Below are positions 8,325-15,810 of a stretch of DNA of 52,588 bases, piece after piece. The notes under the pieces were generated by a model, which saw only the letters and a list, made by a program, of their open reading frames with translations, did no database searches and had not been told where the DNA came from. Position numbers and translations under genes: made by a program. Within the stretch, counting starts at the first letter, position 1. The number at the start of each line of letters is the position of its first letter. Source of the stretch: a virus; IMG/VR virus record IMGVR_UViG_3300037234_000222, positions 1 to 52,588 of that record; one strand, given 5' to 3'.

Positions 8325-8387
8325 CTACTTACCTTTAGGCTTTGGTTTAGGTGCTGGCTTTCCACCGTATCCTTTATTTTTCGGCAT
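8325..8387 (-). CDS. 20-residue Gly/Lys/Pro-rich microprotein
   Basis: ATG at 8387 with AAAAGGAAAAG directly upstream. The peptide is MPKNKGYGGKPAPKPKPKGK: basic, no hydrophobic segment. It overlaps the 3' end of portal by 14 bases and abuts the next start. Similar Lys/Gly/Pro peptides follow portal genes in other phages. A related PKPGPKPKAK tail closes the protein at 50506-50838. It may act only to couple translation. Confidence 0.5.
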   Translation of the reverse strand: MPKNKGYGGKPAPKPKPKGK

Positions 8388-9798
8388 CTTTTCCTTTTAT
8401 ATTATTCTGTTTTAGAGCTTCAGTTTTCTTTTCCATTTCTTCTTGCTCCATTTCGTCAATCTCTTCCAGACTCTTCCTATCGCCCTCTTCAAGTCTCATA
8501 GATGTGTAATCAGGTACACGCCCTGCAAATCTTGCGTTAGAAACCTCATTTGGGCTAAGGTTTCCCTCTTGTTGATAAATTTGATCAGCTTGGGCTACTT
8601 TAAGCCGCATCTCAGCTTCCTGTAGCGGGTCAAGTTGCTCAAGTGACCTAAACCTAAACCCAACCTTATCAGGGTCAAACCCCATGTAGGTTGAAATAAT
8701 CTTAAGCCATTGCCTAATAGCCGGGGCATAGTTCATCTTTTGGCGAGCTAGAATCCAGTCTTGAAAGTTTTTCCTACTCCCTTCAATAATATCTGCACCC
8801 ATTGACCCGCTTTCGCCCGTGTATAGCTTGTCATAAGGAACCCTTGATGAACTAGATACTCGCTTAGGGTAAGAGTCCATAAGTTCGACTAGGCCAGCTA
8901 TAGGGATGCTTGTCACCTCGAATTCCTCACCAGCCCCATATACTGCAACATTATTGATCCCCATCCTTTGGAAGAGATTTGACATCCTCTTACGGATTGC
9001 CCCAAGGATAGAGTCGTCTTTTGCCCCCTTCCATTTTTCCATGTTGGGGGATTTAAATTTGTATTGCCAGAACTTTTGAAAGGCTTCTGAACCCGTATCG
9101 CTCCCTACCGTATCTTTTCGAATGTCGTTGAAGATATGGGTCAATGTAGGTTCGCTCCAACCATGGTTAAAGGCTTGGTTTTGAATTCCTGTGAATGGAC
9201 CTGTGAACCTGATCACTCTTGAGAAGTGAACCGTTTCAGAGAATGCAGTTGAATAGTATGGGATAGCCGCCCGGTATTTCCTTGGCTTGCTGTAGTTCTC
9301 ATTGAACATATCGTTTTCAATGTCGAGTGGGGTCATTTGCCACCTATCCCCAACCTGAATATTGATTACCCCCTTTGAATTATTTAGCTCTTGATCATAT
9401 TGGTCTGAGCCATCATCCATTGTGAATATAAGGCCCCCACCACCTGACTTTCCAGCTTCGATCAGGGCTTTATAGTTCCATACTTCCCAATCAAGCCGCT
9501 CTAGTTCTTCCTCAATCTCATCAATCAGGGTTTCATCTTGTTCATCAGAGACAAAGAAATCAACCCCGCCCTTGATCATTTCCCATGCTGGAATGTCAAT
9601 TACGTTTCTAGCGGTTCCATTCTCTTGATATAACGCCTCAATTGTGTTCCTGCCAAGGAATAGACGTTGGGTCACCCCTGTTTGCTGAATAGTTGACCTC
9701 TCCCCACCAAATCCATTTGTGGAGTTGTAGAAATTATCTAATCTTTCAGCTTGCTTGTTCAATTCTTCAACCCAGTCATTTTTATCTTTTTTGGCCAT
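8374..9798 (-). CDS. Portal protein (DUF1073-like)
   Basis: 474 residues, typical portal length. The N-terminal part (FLGRNTIEALYQENGTARNVIDIPAWEM) fits the DUF1073 portal group: entry into a ring forming the DNA gate of the capsid. The C-terminus is charged and helical (LEEIDEMEQEEMEKKTEAL). The ATG at 9798 lacks a Shine-Dalgarno, and a promoter with its -10 six bases upstream makes a leaderless message likely. It is separated from terminase by the plus-strand island. Confidence 0.85.
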   Translation of the reverse strand: MAKKDKNDWVEELNKQAERLDNFYNSTNGFGGERSTIQQTGVTQRLFLGRNTIEALYQENGTARNVIDIPAWEMIKGGVDFFVSDEQDETLIDEIEEELERLDWEVWNYKALIEAGKSGGGGLIFTMDDGSDQYDQELNNSKGVINIQVGDRWQMTPLDIENDMFNENYSKPRKYRAAIPYYSTAFSETVHFSRVIRFTGPFTGIQNQAFNHGWSEPTLTHIFNDIRKDTVGSDTGSEAFQKFWQYKFKSPNMEKWKGAKDDSILGAIRKRMSNLFQRMGINNVAVYGAGEEFEVTSIPIAGLVELMDSYPKRVSSSSRVPYDKLYTGESGSMGADIIEGSRKNFQDWILARQKMNYAPAIRQWLKIISTYMGFDPDKVGFRFRSLEQLDPLQEAEMRLKVAQADQIYQQEGNLSPNEVSNARFAGRVPDYTSMRLEEGDRKSLEEIDEMEQEEMEKKTEALKQNNIKGKDAEK

Positions 9799-9804
9799 GC
9801 AAAT

Positions 9805-9833
9805 ATGCTAGATTGTTTTAATGAATAAATCAA
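9805..9833 (-). promoter_or_regulatory. Promoter for portal, probably leaderless
   Basis: Minus strand TTGATT (9828-9833), 17-base spacer, TAGCAT (9805-9810), then six bases to the portal ATG. The geometry equals that of the DUF2213 promoter at 1101-1130. It drives the head genes away from the divergent plus-strand promoter at 9871. Confidence 0.5.
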
Positions 9834-9870
9834 GAGGTAAAAAGAATATTGCAGAAAGATTATTATTTAG

Positions 9871-9899
9871 TTGACAATTGTTCCTCTATGGTAGAGTAT
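9871..9899 (+). promoter_or_regulatory. Early-type promoter of the plus-strand gene island
   Basis: TTGACA (9871-9876), 17-base spacer, GAGTAT (9894-9899), with an AT-rich tract upstream like that of the early promoters at 21066 and 35655 (TTAGTTGACA shared with the 21066 copy). The first gene starts 27 bases further on after AAAGAGGA. Confidence 0.65.
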
Positions 9900-9926
9900 G
9901 AACTATAACTTTTAAAAGAGGATTAA

Positions 9927-10151
9927 ATGAAAGAGTTGAAATGGGTTAGTGTTAAGGATCGGTTGCCTGATAAGTTCACCCCTGTCCTTGTGGCGGTTTG
10001 TCCAAAACTCAGCATGTCACAAGTCAATATTGCGGTTTTAGATAATAAAAGCATTTTCGAGGTACTGGATGAGAAGGGGAATCATGCTGACTTCATAACC
10101 CACTGGAAAGATCTTCCAGAACTGCCAAAAGAGGACGAATGCAAATCCTAG
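9927..10151 (+). CDS. DUF551-like small protein
   Basis: 74 residues. The pattern WVSVKDRLPDKFTPVLVA ... ITHWKDLPELP is the DUF551 signature (W...LP......V.......THW..LP). These proteins are common in phage early regions; function unknown. AGAGGA precedes the ATG. First of nine plus-strand genes. Confidence 0.72.
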   Translation: MKELKWVSVKDRLPDKFTPVLVAVCPKLSMSQVNIAVLDNKSIFEVLDEKGNHADFITHWKDLPELPKEDECKS

Positions 10152-10372
10152 AACACCACCCCAACAAAACAAACGGCCTAAAGAGAACCAGAATCATCAT
10201 TAAGTCACTTGGAAAGGTGGTGGATGATTTCACAATACCAAAGTATCAGGCTGTCAAATATTGCCGGGCGCATCCTAATGGGAAGTACGGTAAAAGATTC
10301 GCATTAGCTGAGGAGATCGCTAAGAAGCGGGATGAATGGCTTAAGGAGATGGAGAAGAATGAGAAAATTTAG
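10139..10372 (+). CDS. Small basic hypothetical protein
   Basis: 77 residues, overlapping the previous gene by 13 bases. Basic, with a central KSLGKVVDDFTIPKYQAVKYC and a helical charged C-terminus (EEIAKKRDEWLKEME). Soluble, no motif recognised. Position in a tightly overlapping cluster supports it being real. Confidence 0.6.
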   Translation: MQILEHHPNKTNGLKRTRIIIKSLGKVVDDFTIPKYQAVKYCRAHPNGKYGKRFALAEEIAKKRDEWLKEMEKNEKI

Positions 10373-10529
10373 AACTGAGGAGTCGCCTACGCCTTGTGGG
10401 GAGTGTGAGTGTTACCATAATCACCACCTAGCATATTATTATCAGTGCAAAGCTGGGAGATGTCTTGTTCTTTTCAAGGGCGAAACCATTAGGTTATGCA
10501 AAGACTTTAGGAGGAAAGATGGAAATTAA
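10359..10529 (+). CDS. Cysteine-rich small protein
   Basis: 56 residues from the ATG at 10359, chosen over an upstream ATG because it follows GGAGAAG and shortens the overlap. Five cysteines (PCGECEC, QCKAGRC, LCKDF) suggest a small zinc-binding or disulfide protein. It belongs to a loose family of Cys-pair proteins in this genome (10710, 17653, 33157). Confidence 0.58.
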   Translation: MRKFRTEESPTPCGECECYHNHHLAYYYQCKAGRCLVLFKGETIRLCKDFRRKDGN

Positions 10530-10713
10530 ATGGAAAAGACAAGAAAACGACCTACCAGAACATTGTGAAGAAGTCTGGGTTCTGCGTGTAGATGGAAGCG
10601 TTGATACAGATTGCTTTTATAATTATAACGGGTGGAGAGAGTACAGTAAATCAAAAGTAATCGCATGGGCCAGCATCCCAAAGAAAGAAGACATTATACA
10701 GGATATTTCATGA
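10519..10713 (+). CDS. DUF551-like small protein
   Basis: 64 residues from the ATG at 10519, which has TTTAGGAGG upstream. WKRQENDLPEHCEEVWVLRVDG ends with VIAWASIPKKE, the same plan as 9927 and 26182; LPEHC is shared word for word with the product at 26182-26385. Function unknown. Confidence 0.7.
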   Translation: MEIKWKRQENDLPEHCEEVWVLRVDGSVDTDCFYNYNGWREYSKSKVIAWASIPKKEDIIQDIS

Positions 10714-10913
10714 AAGCAAAACTAACAATTGAGCCGGGGTGTGAAGCTGGCAGTTTGTATTGTGGGGAGTGTCGGAATCTAGGGGATATTGGATATTTCT
10801 CTTGTGATCAGTTTTCAACAAAACAAAGCATGATGAGAGTTCTTCGTTCAAAACAAGGAAAACCTAAACGCTGCCAACCCTGCCTAGATGCAGAACAAAA
10901 GGAGGAGAAATGA
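10710..10913 (+). CDS. Cys-pair small protein, paralogue of 33157-33477
   Basis: 67 residues. Contains SLYCGEC and CQPCLDAEQ; the plan K(L)TxxxxCExxSLYCGxC ... RCxxCLDxEQ is shared with the protein at 33157-33477, so they are paralogues. The four paired cysteines suggest one zinc site. The ATG overlaps the preceding stop (ATGA). Confidence 0.65.
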   Translation: MKAKLTIEPGCEAGSLYCGECRNLGDIGYFSCDQFSTKQSMMRVLRSKQGKPKRCQPCLDAEQKEEK

Positions 10914-11161
10914 TTGACCCAACTACTGCGTGGACTATAATTATTTGTGGAGTGCTTTTTTGCTTACTCGTTTTCTTATTCCAATGTAGTTACGGACTTG
11001 GGCTATCGTATATACTCGTATGTTTTATTGTTATGGTATCTCTTATTTTTTCCTTTGCAGATTATTCAAAGCAAAAAACAGGTAGTTATATTACAATAAC
11101 TTGTTCTCAGAAATGCGTTTCTAAAATTCTTTCTAACTTGGAGAAATCACATGAAAATTAA
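10910..11161 (+). CDS. Small membrane protein, two transmembrane segments
   Basis: 83 residues with hydrophobic segments at ~8-25 and ~30-50 and a polar C-terminus with two cysteines. GGAGGAG lies just before the ATG and it overlaps its neighbour by 4 bases. Could be a holin-like or exclusion protein; nothing in the sequence decides. Confidence 0.62.
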   Translation: MIDPTTAWTIIICGVLFCLLVFLFQCSYGLGLSYILVCFIVMVSLIFSFADYSKQKTGSYITITCSQKCVSKILSNLEKSHEN

Positions 11162-11420
11162 ATTACTAACCGCAATCCTGCTCTTGTGGGGTTGTGTTGC
11201 TTTTGGGGGTGAGGTTCAAGACAAGGTGGCCTCTTTTACTCTTGAATGTATTAAAAACGGAAATCCAATGTCAGATGAGGAACCTGAAGATTTAATTAAG
11301 GAATGCAAAAGAACAGCATTTGCTATCTATTGTGTTGTAAACTGGGCTGGCGTGCCTGATTGTGCATACAAAAAGAAGGCAGTTGTACCTAAGACCTGTG
11401 GGGGTAAAGATGGCAACTGA
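11151..11420 (+). CDS. Small exported protein with six cysteines
   Basis: 89 residues. Signal peptide MKIKLLTAILLLWGCVAFG, with cleavage after AFG likely; a lipobox reading (LLWGC) is also possible. The mature part holds LECIK, KECK, AIYC, PDCAY and KTCGG, suggesting disulfides in the periplasm. Superinfection exclusion or envelope role is inference. Confidence 0.62.
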   Translation: MKIKLLTAILLLWGCVAFGGEVQDKVASFTLECIKNGNPMSDEEPEDLIKECKRTAFAIYCVVNWAGVPDCAYKKKAVVPKTCGGKDGN

Positions 11421-11562
11421 CCACGCAAAAAGACAGCTCAAATCAATGGCTGCAAAGAACAAATATTGGAATTACCAAGATAAGCCCTATAGAGGGTTTA
11501 AAATTACTCGTGAGGCGTTGAATGAGCGGGTTGAAGAATTTAAACTTAGGAAGGGGAAGTAG
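11410..11562 (+). CDS. Small basic hypothetical protein
   Basis: 50 residues from the ATG at 11410 after GGGGGTAAAG. Basic and soluble (MATDHAKRQLKSMAAKNKYW ... ITREALNERVEEF). The tail looks like the start of a DNA-binding helix but no family is recognised. It overlaps the exported gene by 11 bases. Confidence 0.55.
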   Translation: MATDHAKRQLKSMAAKNKYWNYQDKPYRGFKITREALNERVEEFKLRKGK

Positions 11563-11563
11563 G

Positions 11564-12013
11564 ATGAAAATTTATTGTTGTGATTGTGGGAAGAAAGTAT
11601 CTGCAAGGCTAACGGATGGAAAAGAAGTATATCCGCACAGGAAAGACCTCTGCAAATTGCCTTTCTGGAAATGCGATTCATGTGGTAACTTTGTTGGATG
11701 CCACCATAAAACAGGAAACAGAACGGCCCCGCTTGGTGTAATTCCAAGCCAAGAAATCAAAGAGATTAGAAAAGAGATTCATACTATTATTGATCCTCTT
11801 TGGCAGGAAATGGATATTGACAGGTCTGATATTTACTCTAAAATTAGTGACAAATTAGGCTACGAGTATCACACAGCAAACATTAGAACCGCCAAAGAAG
11901 GTGAGAAAATATTAAGTATTGTAAATGAACTGTGTAGGCAAGATTTCACAAGTAATTCAATGAAAAGATTAACCTCATACGCAATGCTAGGGTCAGCTTT
12001 CTTAGGCGATTAA
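11564..12013 (+). CDS. Zinc-finger-containing protein (DUF3268-like)
   Basis: 149 residues from the ATG at 11564, preceded by AGGAAGGGGAAGTAGG. The order IYCCDCGKKV, EVYPHRKDLCKLPFWKCDSC, FVGCH, PLGVIPSQEIKEIRKEIH and IDPLW matches the zinc-finger-containing DUF3268 family of phages. Four CxxC cysteines form the zinc knuckle. Its stop codon overlaps the stop of the convergent terminase gene (12010-12013), leaving no room for a terminator. Confidence 0.78.
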   Translation: MKIYCCDCGKKVSARLTDGKEVYPHRKDLCKLPFWKCDSCGNFVGCHHKTGNRTAPLGVIPSQEIKEIRKEIHTIIDPLWQEMDIDRSDIYSKISDKLGYEYHTANIRTAKEGEKILSIVNELCRQDFTSNSMKRLTSYAMLGSAFLGD

Positions 12014-13719
12014 TCCCACCCCGCAAGCTCAACAGCATAATACCTAGCCAAATTTGCGAGGGCAAGTGAATCCCCATCATCAGGGGAGCCTTGCCCGGTT
12101 CTATCCTTGTATTCCTTTTTGGATTCAATCATCATTTTAGAATCGTTCTTTGAATGCACCATCATGATTGTTGGTAGCTGTTCAAGGTAAATTGTGTACT
12201 CAGGATTCAAGCAGAGCTGGCCCATTTCTTTACCGCCGCCCTTGGCCATGAATCTGCCTAGACCATATCCTTTTAGATCGGTTGATAGCTGGTCAAACAT
12301 CTTGGCCTTGATGTTTTGATAGTGCGCCCGGTCCTGTTCAACTGCCCTGTCTTCTTCATGTGTCTTATCCTTTAATGCAAAGTCATCAGCCCACCCAAAA
12401 TAGTACTTATCAAATGAAGTAGACCCGAAAGGAACATCAAAAACCATACATTCATCTAAAAGGCCCTCATACCGCTCTATATACTCTTTGAATAGCTCGG
12501 CCTGTTCAGGGTATCGCCAAGGCTCAATAATTGCCCTCAGAGCATCGTAAACGCCGGGGTTATATCCGGGGTCGACTGCAATTCTCGTTTTCCTTAGTTT
12601 TGGCCACTTGTCACCCTCTAGCCTGTGATAATCGCTTTCAACCAAGAATTCAAAGAACGCCTTTACAACTTGAAAGGTATCATTCCCGTGGAGGGTTTCT
12701 TTTGCCGATTGTTGCCAGCCTAGAATATCTGTGAAGACGGTGCTATCTGATCCGTACCGGGCAACATCCACCCCGATATATCTTAAATCGTCATTATCGA
12801 TCTCATAGGTGTTAGCCATGGAATCACGAACCACTGATTCAGGAATTAGAACGGTTGCATCCTCATCAGGGAATCGGCCTAGAACTTTGGACTGGAAGTC
12901 AGGGTGTTCAGCCCCCTTATCAATCAAAAGCTCAATGCCGAACTGGACGGTAATCAAATGGTGATTATCCACCTTATAATTATTCATCCGCTCAAGAGCA
13001 TCATCCTGATTCAAGGTCGTCAAATAGTCACGCTCTGCAATCAAGTCTTCAAGGCAGGTCATGTTGTTTGCAATGTAGTTTGGAGTATCAAAGCAGGTGA
13101 TAAAGATAGTGTGGTATCCAAGCTGTTTTGATCGGCGGTAGGCTTCACAGTTTCTTGTAGTGGGGTTTCCGATCCCGATCAGCTTATCCCTTGAGTTGGA
13201 CAGGATGCCGTCAACCATTCCCCATACTACAGGTTCAATACCTACACACTCATCTAAGATAGCTACTACCCGGTGCTTAGCGTGATACCCCTGCAATGCA
13301 GAGTTGGCACCTTGGCCTAGCCCGGTTGTTACCTTGCGCTGAACTGAGAACCCTTTGGCAAAGGTTTCGTCGTTAATATCCCATTTTGTGTTGGTGAGTT
13401 TTCCTAATTGCCATTCGGGGGGCATGCCGTTATATCTGGCCGCAATCTCTCTCCACAATAAATCTTCAACCTGCCTATGAGTTGGGGCCGTGGTAATGAT
13501 CTTTGAACCGGGGTGGCAAGTGATATACTTGGGAACCAGTGCCCCTAGCCCGTGGGTCTTCCCTACAGCATGGCAAGCGAAGACAAGTACCTTCCTATAC
13601 TTATCGATGGCATGAAAGACTTTCTGCATATATGGTTCAAGCTCTACCCCTTGGATCAATTCGGCGTGGAGGGCTGAATCTTCTATAATTTCGTGTAGGA
13701 CTTGCTCAGGTATTTGCAT
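12010..13719 (-). CDS. terL: Terminase large subunit
   Basis: 569 residues. ATPase: Walker A CHAVGKTHG (49-57), an adenine-type motif TTAPTHRQ (76-83) and Walker B VVAILDE (151-157). Nuclease: GVDVARYGSD (316-325) and AVDPGYNPG (381-389), with a C-terminal SPDDGDSLALA (~545-555). It cuts concatemeric DNA and pumps it into the prohead through portal. Length and motif order are normal. It is unusually far from the small subunit (2 kb) and separated from portal by the plus-strand island. Confidence 0.92.
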   Translation of the reverse strand: MQIPEQVLHEIIEDSALHAELIQGVELEPYMQKVFHAIDKYRKVLVFACHAVGKTHGLGALVPKYITCHPGSKIITTAPTHRQVEDLLWREIAARYNGMPPEWQLGKLTNTKWDINDETFAKGFSVQRKVTTGLGQGANSALQGYHAKHRVVAILDECVGIEPVVWGMVDGILSNSRDKLIGIGNPTTRNCEAYRRSKQLGYHTIFITCFDTPNYIANNMTCLEDLIAERDYLTTLNQDDALERMNNYKVDNHHLITVQFGIELLIDKGAEHPDFQSKVLGRFPDEDATVLIPESVVRDSMANTYEIDNDDLRYIGVDVARYGSDSTVFTDILGWQQSAKETLHGNDTFQVVKAFFEFLVESDYHRLEGDKWPKLRKTRIAVDPGYNPGVYDALRAIIEPWRYPEQAELFKEYIERYEGLLDECMVFDVPFGSTSFDKYYFGWADDFALKDKTHEEDRAVEQDRAHYQNIKAKMFDQLSTDLKGYGLGRFMAKGGGKEMGQLCLNPEYTIYLEQLPTIMMVHSKNDSKMMIESKKEYKDRTGQGSPDDGDSLALANLARYYAVELAGWD

Positions 13720-14007
13720 CTATCTTTTTCTTTTTCGTTTGTACTCAGCCTTTAAAGCTCGTTCAAGATTCTCTTTCACAGCCCTTGCAAGTTCTTGGTT
13801 TTGAGCCTCCAAAGCTACCAGCTTTAAATCCACCGCCCTTTTATTCCACGCTTCAAGTGCCTTCTCTGTAGTCAACTCTGAAACAGCTTGGGCATCGCAT
13901 TTATCGCAGCTATAGAAATACCCATCTGGGGCGTAATCCCCGCCGCTTTCACTATAGCACCCTATCTTTTCAAACCCACAGAATGGGCAAGGTTTGATCT
14001 CTTCCAT
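13720..14007 (-). CDS. Lar-like restriction alleviation protein
   Basis: 95 residues from the ATG at 14007, which has GGAGG and overlaps the HNH stop (TAATG). Pattern EEIKPCPFCG ... YSCDKCDAQ ... ALEAWNKRA is typical of the Lar family (CPFCG zinc knuckle plus C-terminal WN.R). Lar of Rac prophage protects DNA from type I restriction; whether this member does is inference. The C-terminal ~40 residues are basic and helical. Confidence 0.75.
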   Translation of the reverse strand: MEEIKPCPFCGFEKIGCYSESGGDYAPDGYFYSCDKCDAQAVSELTTEKALEAWNKRAVDLKLVALEAQNQELARAVKENLERALKAEYKRKRKR

Positions 14008-14588
14008 TACTTCCTCCCATGCAATATGTAGTGCATTGACCCCTTGCTTTTGCCGAACTGCTCGCAAAGTGCTTTAAGGCTCACACCTTCTTTAAATAGT
14101 TTCTTGGCCCTATCCTTGTCAGTTTCGCTCAATGACTTTTGATGTCTTTTAGGTGGGGGTGTATAGCTTGGGTCGTTCCAGCTTACATTCTGGATAATTG
14201 AATAAACTGTTTGGTTTCCAAGTTCATAGTCAAACATGATCCTTGATACCGCATGACCTTTTGAATAAGCCCGTCTTATTTGGCCAGCAATCTTCATTGT
14301 AATCTTGGCTTTTGCACTATTCTGGATATTTACGGCACAAGTTACAAAGCGACAATTACTAGGCTCATAGTTTCCATCGTTATCAATGCGGTCAATCTGT
14401 AAGTCTTCCTTATAATGCTTTACAGCCCATTCAGAGAATGATTCAAAGGATAGCCATTCTTTACAGATGGAGATCCCCCTTCCCCCGTACCTATGAAACA
14501 TCTTATCATTGGGGTTATAGCACCGCTTCTTCATGCCAGACCATACTTGGTAGATAGGTCTATGCCTTGCGCTTGATCTTTCGCTCAT
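14007..14588 (-). CDS. HNH homing-type endonuclease with C-terminal HTH
   Basis: 193 residues. YQVWSGMKKRCYNPND, YGGRGISICKEW and IDRIDNDGNYEPSNCRFVT are the hallmark blocks of a phage HNH nuclease family. The C-terminal part has two HTH-like stretches (SRIMFDYELGNQTVYSII and SLKALCEQFGKSKGSMHYIL), probably for target recognition. It lies between the terminase subunits, a common place for homing nucleases, and may explain their separation. Confidence 0.85.
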   Translation of the reverse strand: MSERSSARHRPIYQVWSGMKKRCYNPNDKMFHRYGGRGISICKEWLSFESFSEWAVKHYKEDLQIDRIDNDGNYEPSNCRFVTCAVNIQNSAKAKITMKIAGQIRRAYSKGHAVSRIMFDYELGNQTVYSIIQNVSWNDPSYTPPPKRHQKSLSETDKDRAKKLFKEGVSLKALCEQFGKSKGSMHYILHGRK

Positions 14589-14776
14589 TTTGGGAGTTCC
14601 TCATTAAACTCTTTTTCAAAATCTATTGCCGCTTTCATTGGGCTGTTCCCGAATCCAGCAATCCCCACTTGAAGATTATCGCCATACAGATAACACCATT
14701 GGTCACCATCTTGGGAAGGTTTTATACTAAGAATGGAAACTAGCTCAAGGGCTTTCTTTTCTAGTTCTTCCATCAT
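14585..14776 (-). CDS. Small hypothetical protein
   Basis: 63 residues, acidic, with LYGDNLQVGIAGFGNSPMKAAIDFEKEF. This resembles small phage proteins that end in an AxxxFxxEF helix; no function known. Overlaps both neighbours by 4 bases. Confidence 0.6.
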   Translation of the reverse strand: MMEELEKKALELVSILSIKPSQDGDQWCYLYGDNLQVGIAGFGNSPMKAAIDFEKEFNEELPK

Positions 14777-14931
14777 TCCCCCCTCATGCTACAGCCCAAC
14801 TTATAAGCCCCGTTATGCGCCTTTAAATGCTCGCTATTACACTCTGAATACCCAATGTAGGTAGTATAGCCGATCACTGAGCTTAGGAACATTAAGAAGG
14901 CTAGGGCTGTGATTATTTCTGATTTAGTCAT
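14773..14931 (-). CDS. Small single-pass membrane protein
   Basis: 52 residues from the ATG at 14931 (overlapping the previous stop, TAATG). One hydrophobic segment, ~5-25 (IITALAFLMFLSSVIGY), then a short tail with two cysteines. Holin-like size, but no positive evidence for a lysis role. Confidence 0.58.
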   Translation of the reverse strand: MTKSEIITALAFLMFLSSVIGYTTYIGYSECNSEHLKAHNGAYKLGCSMRGE

Positions 14932-15347
14932 TAGCTGATTTCGATTGGTGGGTACTGGTCTTCTGGGAGCCATTTGATGAAATTTTCAAGACACATGGCA
15001 TCAGCCTTAATCTCTTCACGCCAATATGTCACAGTATGCCCATCACCTTGACTGTATTTGAATAGGGAGGCATAAAGCTTCTTGGCCTTTGGCTTGTTGC
15101 CGATCCATTCTACAATATGGGCAGGTCCGCAAACTACACTATCACCACCTAGAGGTAAATCTATATTATTATTATCCCATGAAACGCAAATTCCAAATTC
15201 CAATGAATTGACGGCTGCAACTATATGTTTGCTATAAAAACAACCTGTTATTGTGCCTAATCCTGCTGTTTCTGATTTAACCCTTGCCTTATCTGTTCCC
15301 AACTCTTCCTTGGTCAGTTGGTCGTAAACTTCTTTAATCGTTATCAT
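14931..15347 (-). CDS. Hypothetical protein
   Basis: 138 residues, soluble, mixed alpha/beta. Blocks SAGLGTITGCFYSKHIVAAVNSLEFGICVSWD and FSRWLP-like ends are not family markers I know. It overlaps the upstream gene by one base and the downstream TM gene by one. Confidence 0.6.
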   Translation of the reverse strand: MITIKEVYDQLTKEELGTDKARVKSETAGLGTITGCFYSKHIVAAVNSLEFGICVSWDNNNIDLPLGGDSVVCGPAHIVEWIGNKPKAKKLYASLFKYSQGDGHTVTYWREEIKADAMCLENFIKWLPEDQYPPIEIS

Positions 15348-15535
15348 TATTCTCCTCTAGATTCTGGCATACCAATCCAATATCTTACTGGACTTCTAAA
15401 TGGTCGCATTTTTTCATCAAGAAATTCTTTACCATCAAAGTACGACTGAAGTGTAATTTTTCTGTCACACTTCCACACATGCTTATTATTTGGAAGAACC
15501 ACATAAAGCCCTGCCTTGGTTGGGGGGGGGGTCAT
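15347..15535 (-). CDS. DUF551-like small protein whose natural start is shifted by a C10 tract
   Basis: 62 residues from an ATG at 15535 that has no clear ribosome site. The strong site GAGGAGGAGG lies before another ATG at 15569 (MEKNNNGWNCGND), whose frame enters the C10 tract and runs out of frame after 27 residues. With nine C residues the two frames would join into one ~73-residue protein. The body (PPTKAGLYVVLPNN ... FRSPVRYWIGMP) matches DUF551-type proteins that begin with a short W segment before PP. So the start given here is probably not the full gene. Confidence 0.6.
   Translation of the reverse strand: MTPPPTKAGLYVVLPNNKHVWKCDRKITLQSYFDGKEFLDEKMRPFRSPVRYWIGMPESRGE
15522..15531. 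repeat. Homopolymer G10/C10 tract
   Basis: Ten consecutive G on the plus strand near the 5' end of the small DUF551-like gene. Tracts of this length slip during replication and can switch genes on and off; they are also a common sequencing error. Confidence 0.9.
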
Positions 15536-15601
15536 TCCCGCAATTCCAACCGTTGTTATTTTTCTCCATTTTCCTCCTCCTCTAATTAGTTCCGCTAAAA
15601 T

Positions 15602-15630
15602 AGTGTACCAAGTATTGGGGGATTAATCAA
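15602..15630 (-). promoter_or_regulatory. Sigma70-like promoter
   Basis: Minus strand TTGATT (15625-15630), 17-base spacer, TACACT (15602-15607). It lies 33 bases before the ATG at 15569 with the GAGGAGGAGG ribosome site, supporting 15569 as the real start of the C10-tract gene. Confidence 0.5.
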
Positions 15631-15785
15631 TCATTATTGACATCCTCTTTTTGATAACGTCCTTTAATGGCTGAATAAATAGCAATAGCTTCAAGAAAGA
15701 TCGCCCTTTCATAGTCTCCGCTTGCGGCCATAATACATGCAAAAATAACTGATACCGTTTCAGTACCCACCCAAATATAAATCAT
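15627..15785 (-). CDS. 52-residue protein with a hydrophobic N-terminal half
   Basis: ATG at 15785 with GAGGAGAAGC upstream. Residues ~1-20 (MIYIWVGTETVSVIFACIMA) are hydrophobic and the remainder is polar. No family recognised. It directly follows the small terminase gene. Confidence 0.62.
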   Translation of the reverse strand: MIYIWVGTETVSVIFACIMAASGDYERAIFLEAIAIYSAIKGRYQKEDVNND

Positions 15786-15810
15786 GCTTCTTCTCCTCTA
15801 GTTTAGTGTA

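Noticed and set aside
8244-8625. Plus-strand frames of 85 and 60 residues opposite portal
   Set aside because: Antisense to strongly supported structural genes, no ribosome sites.
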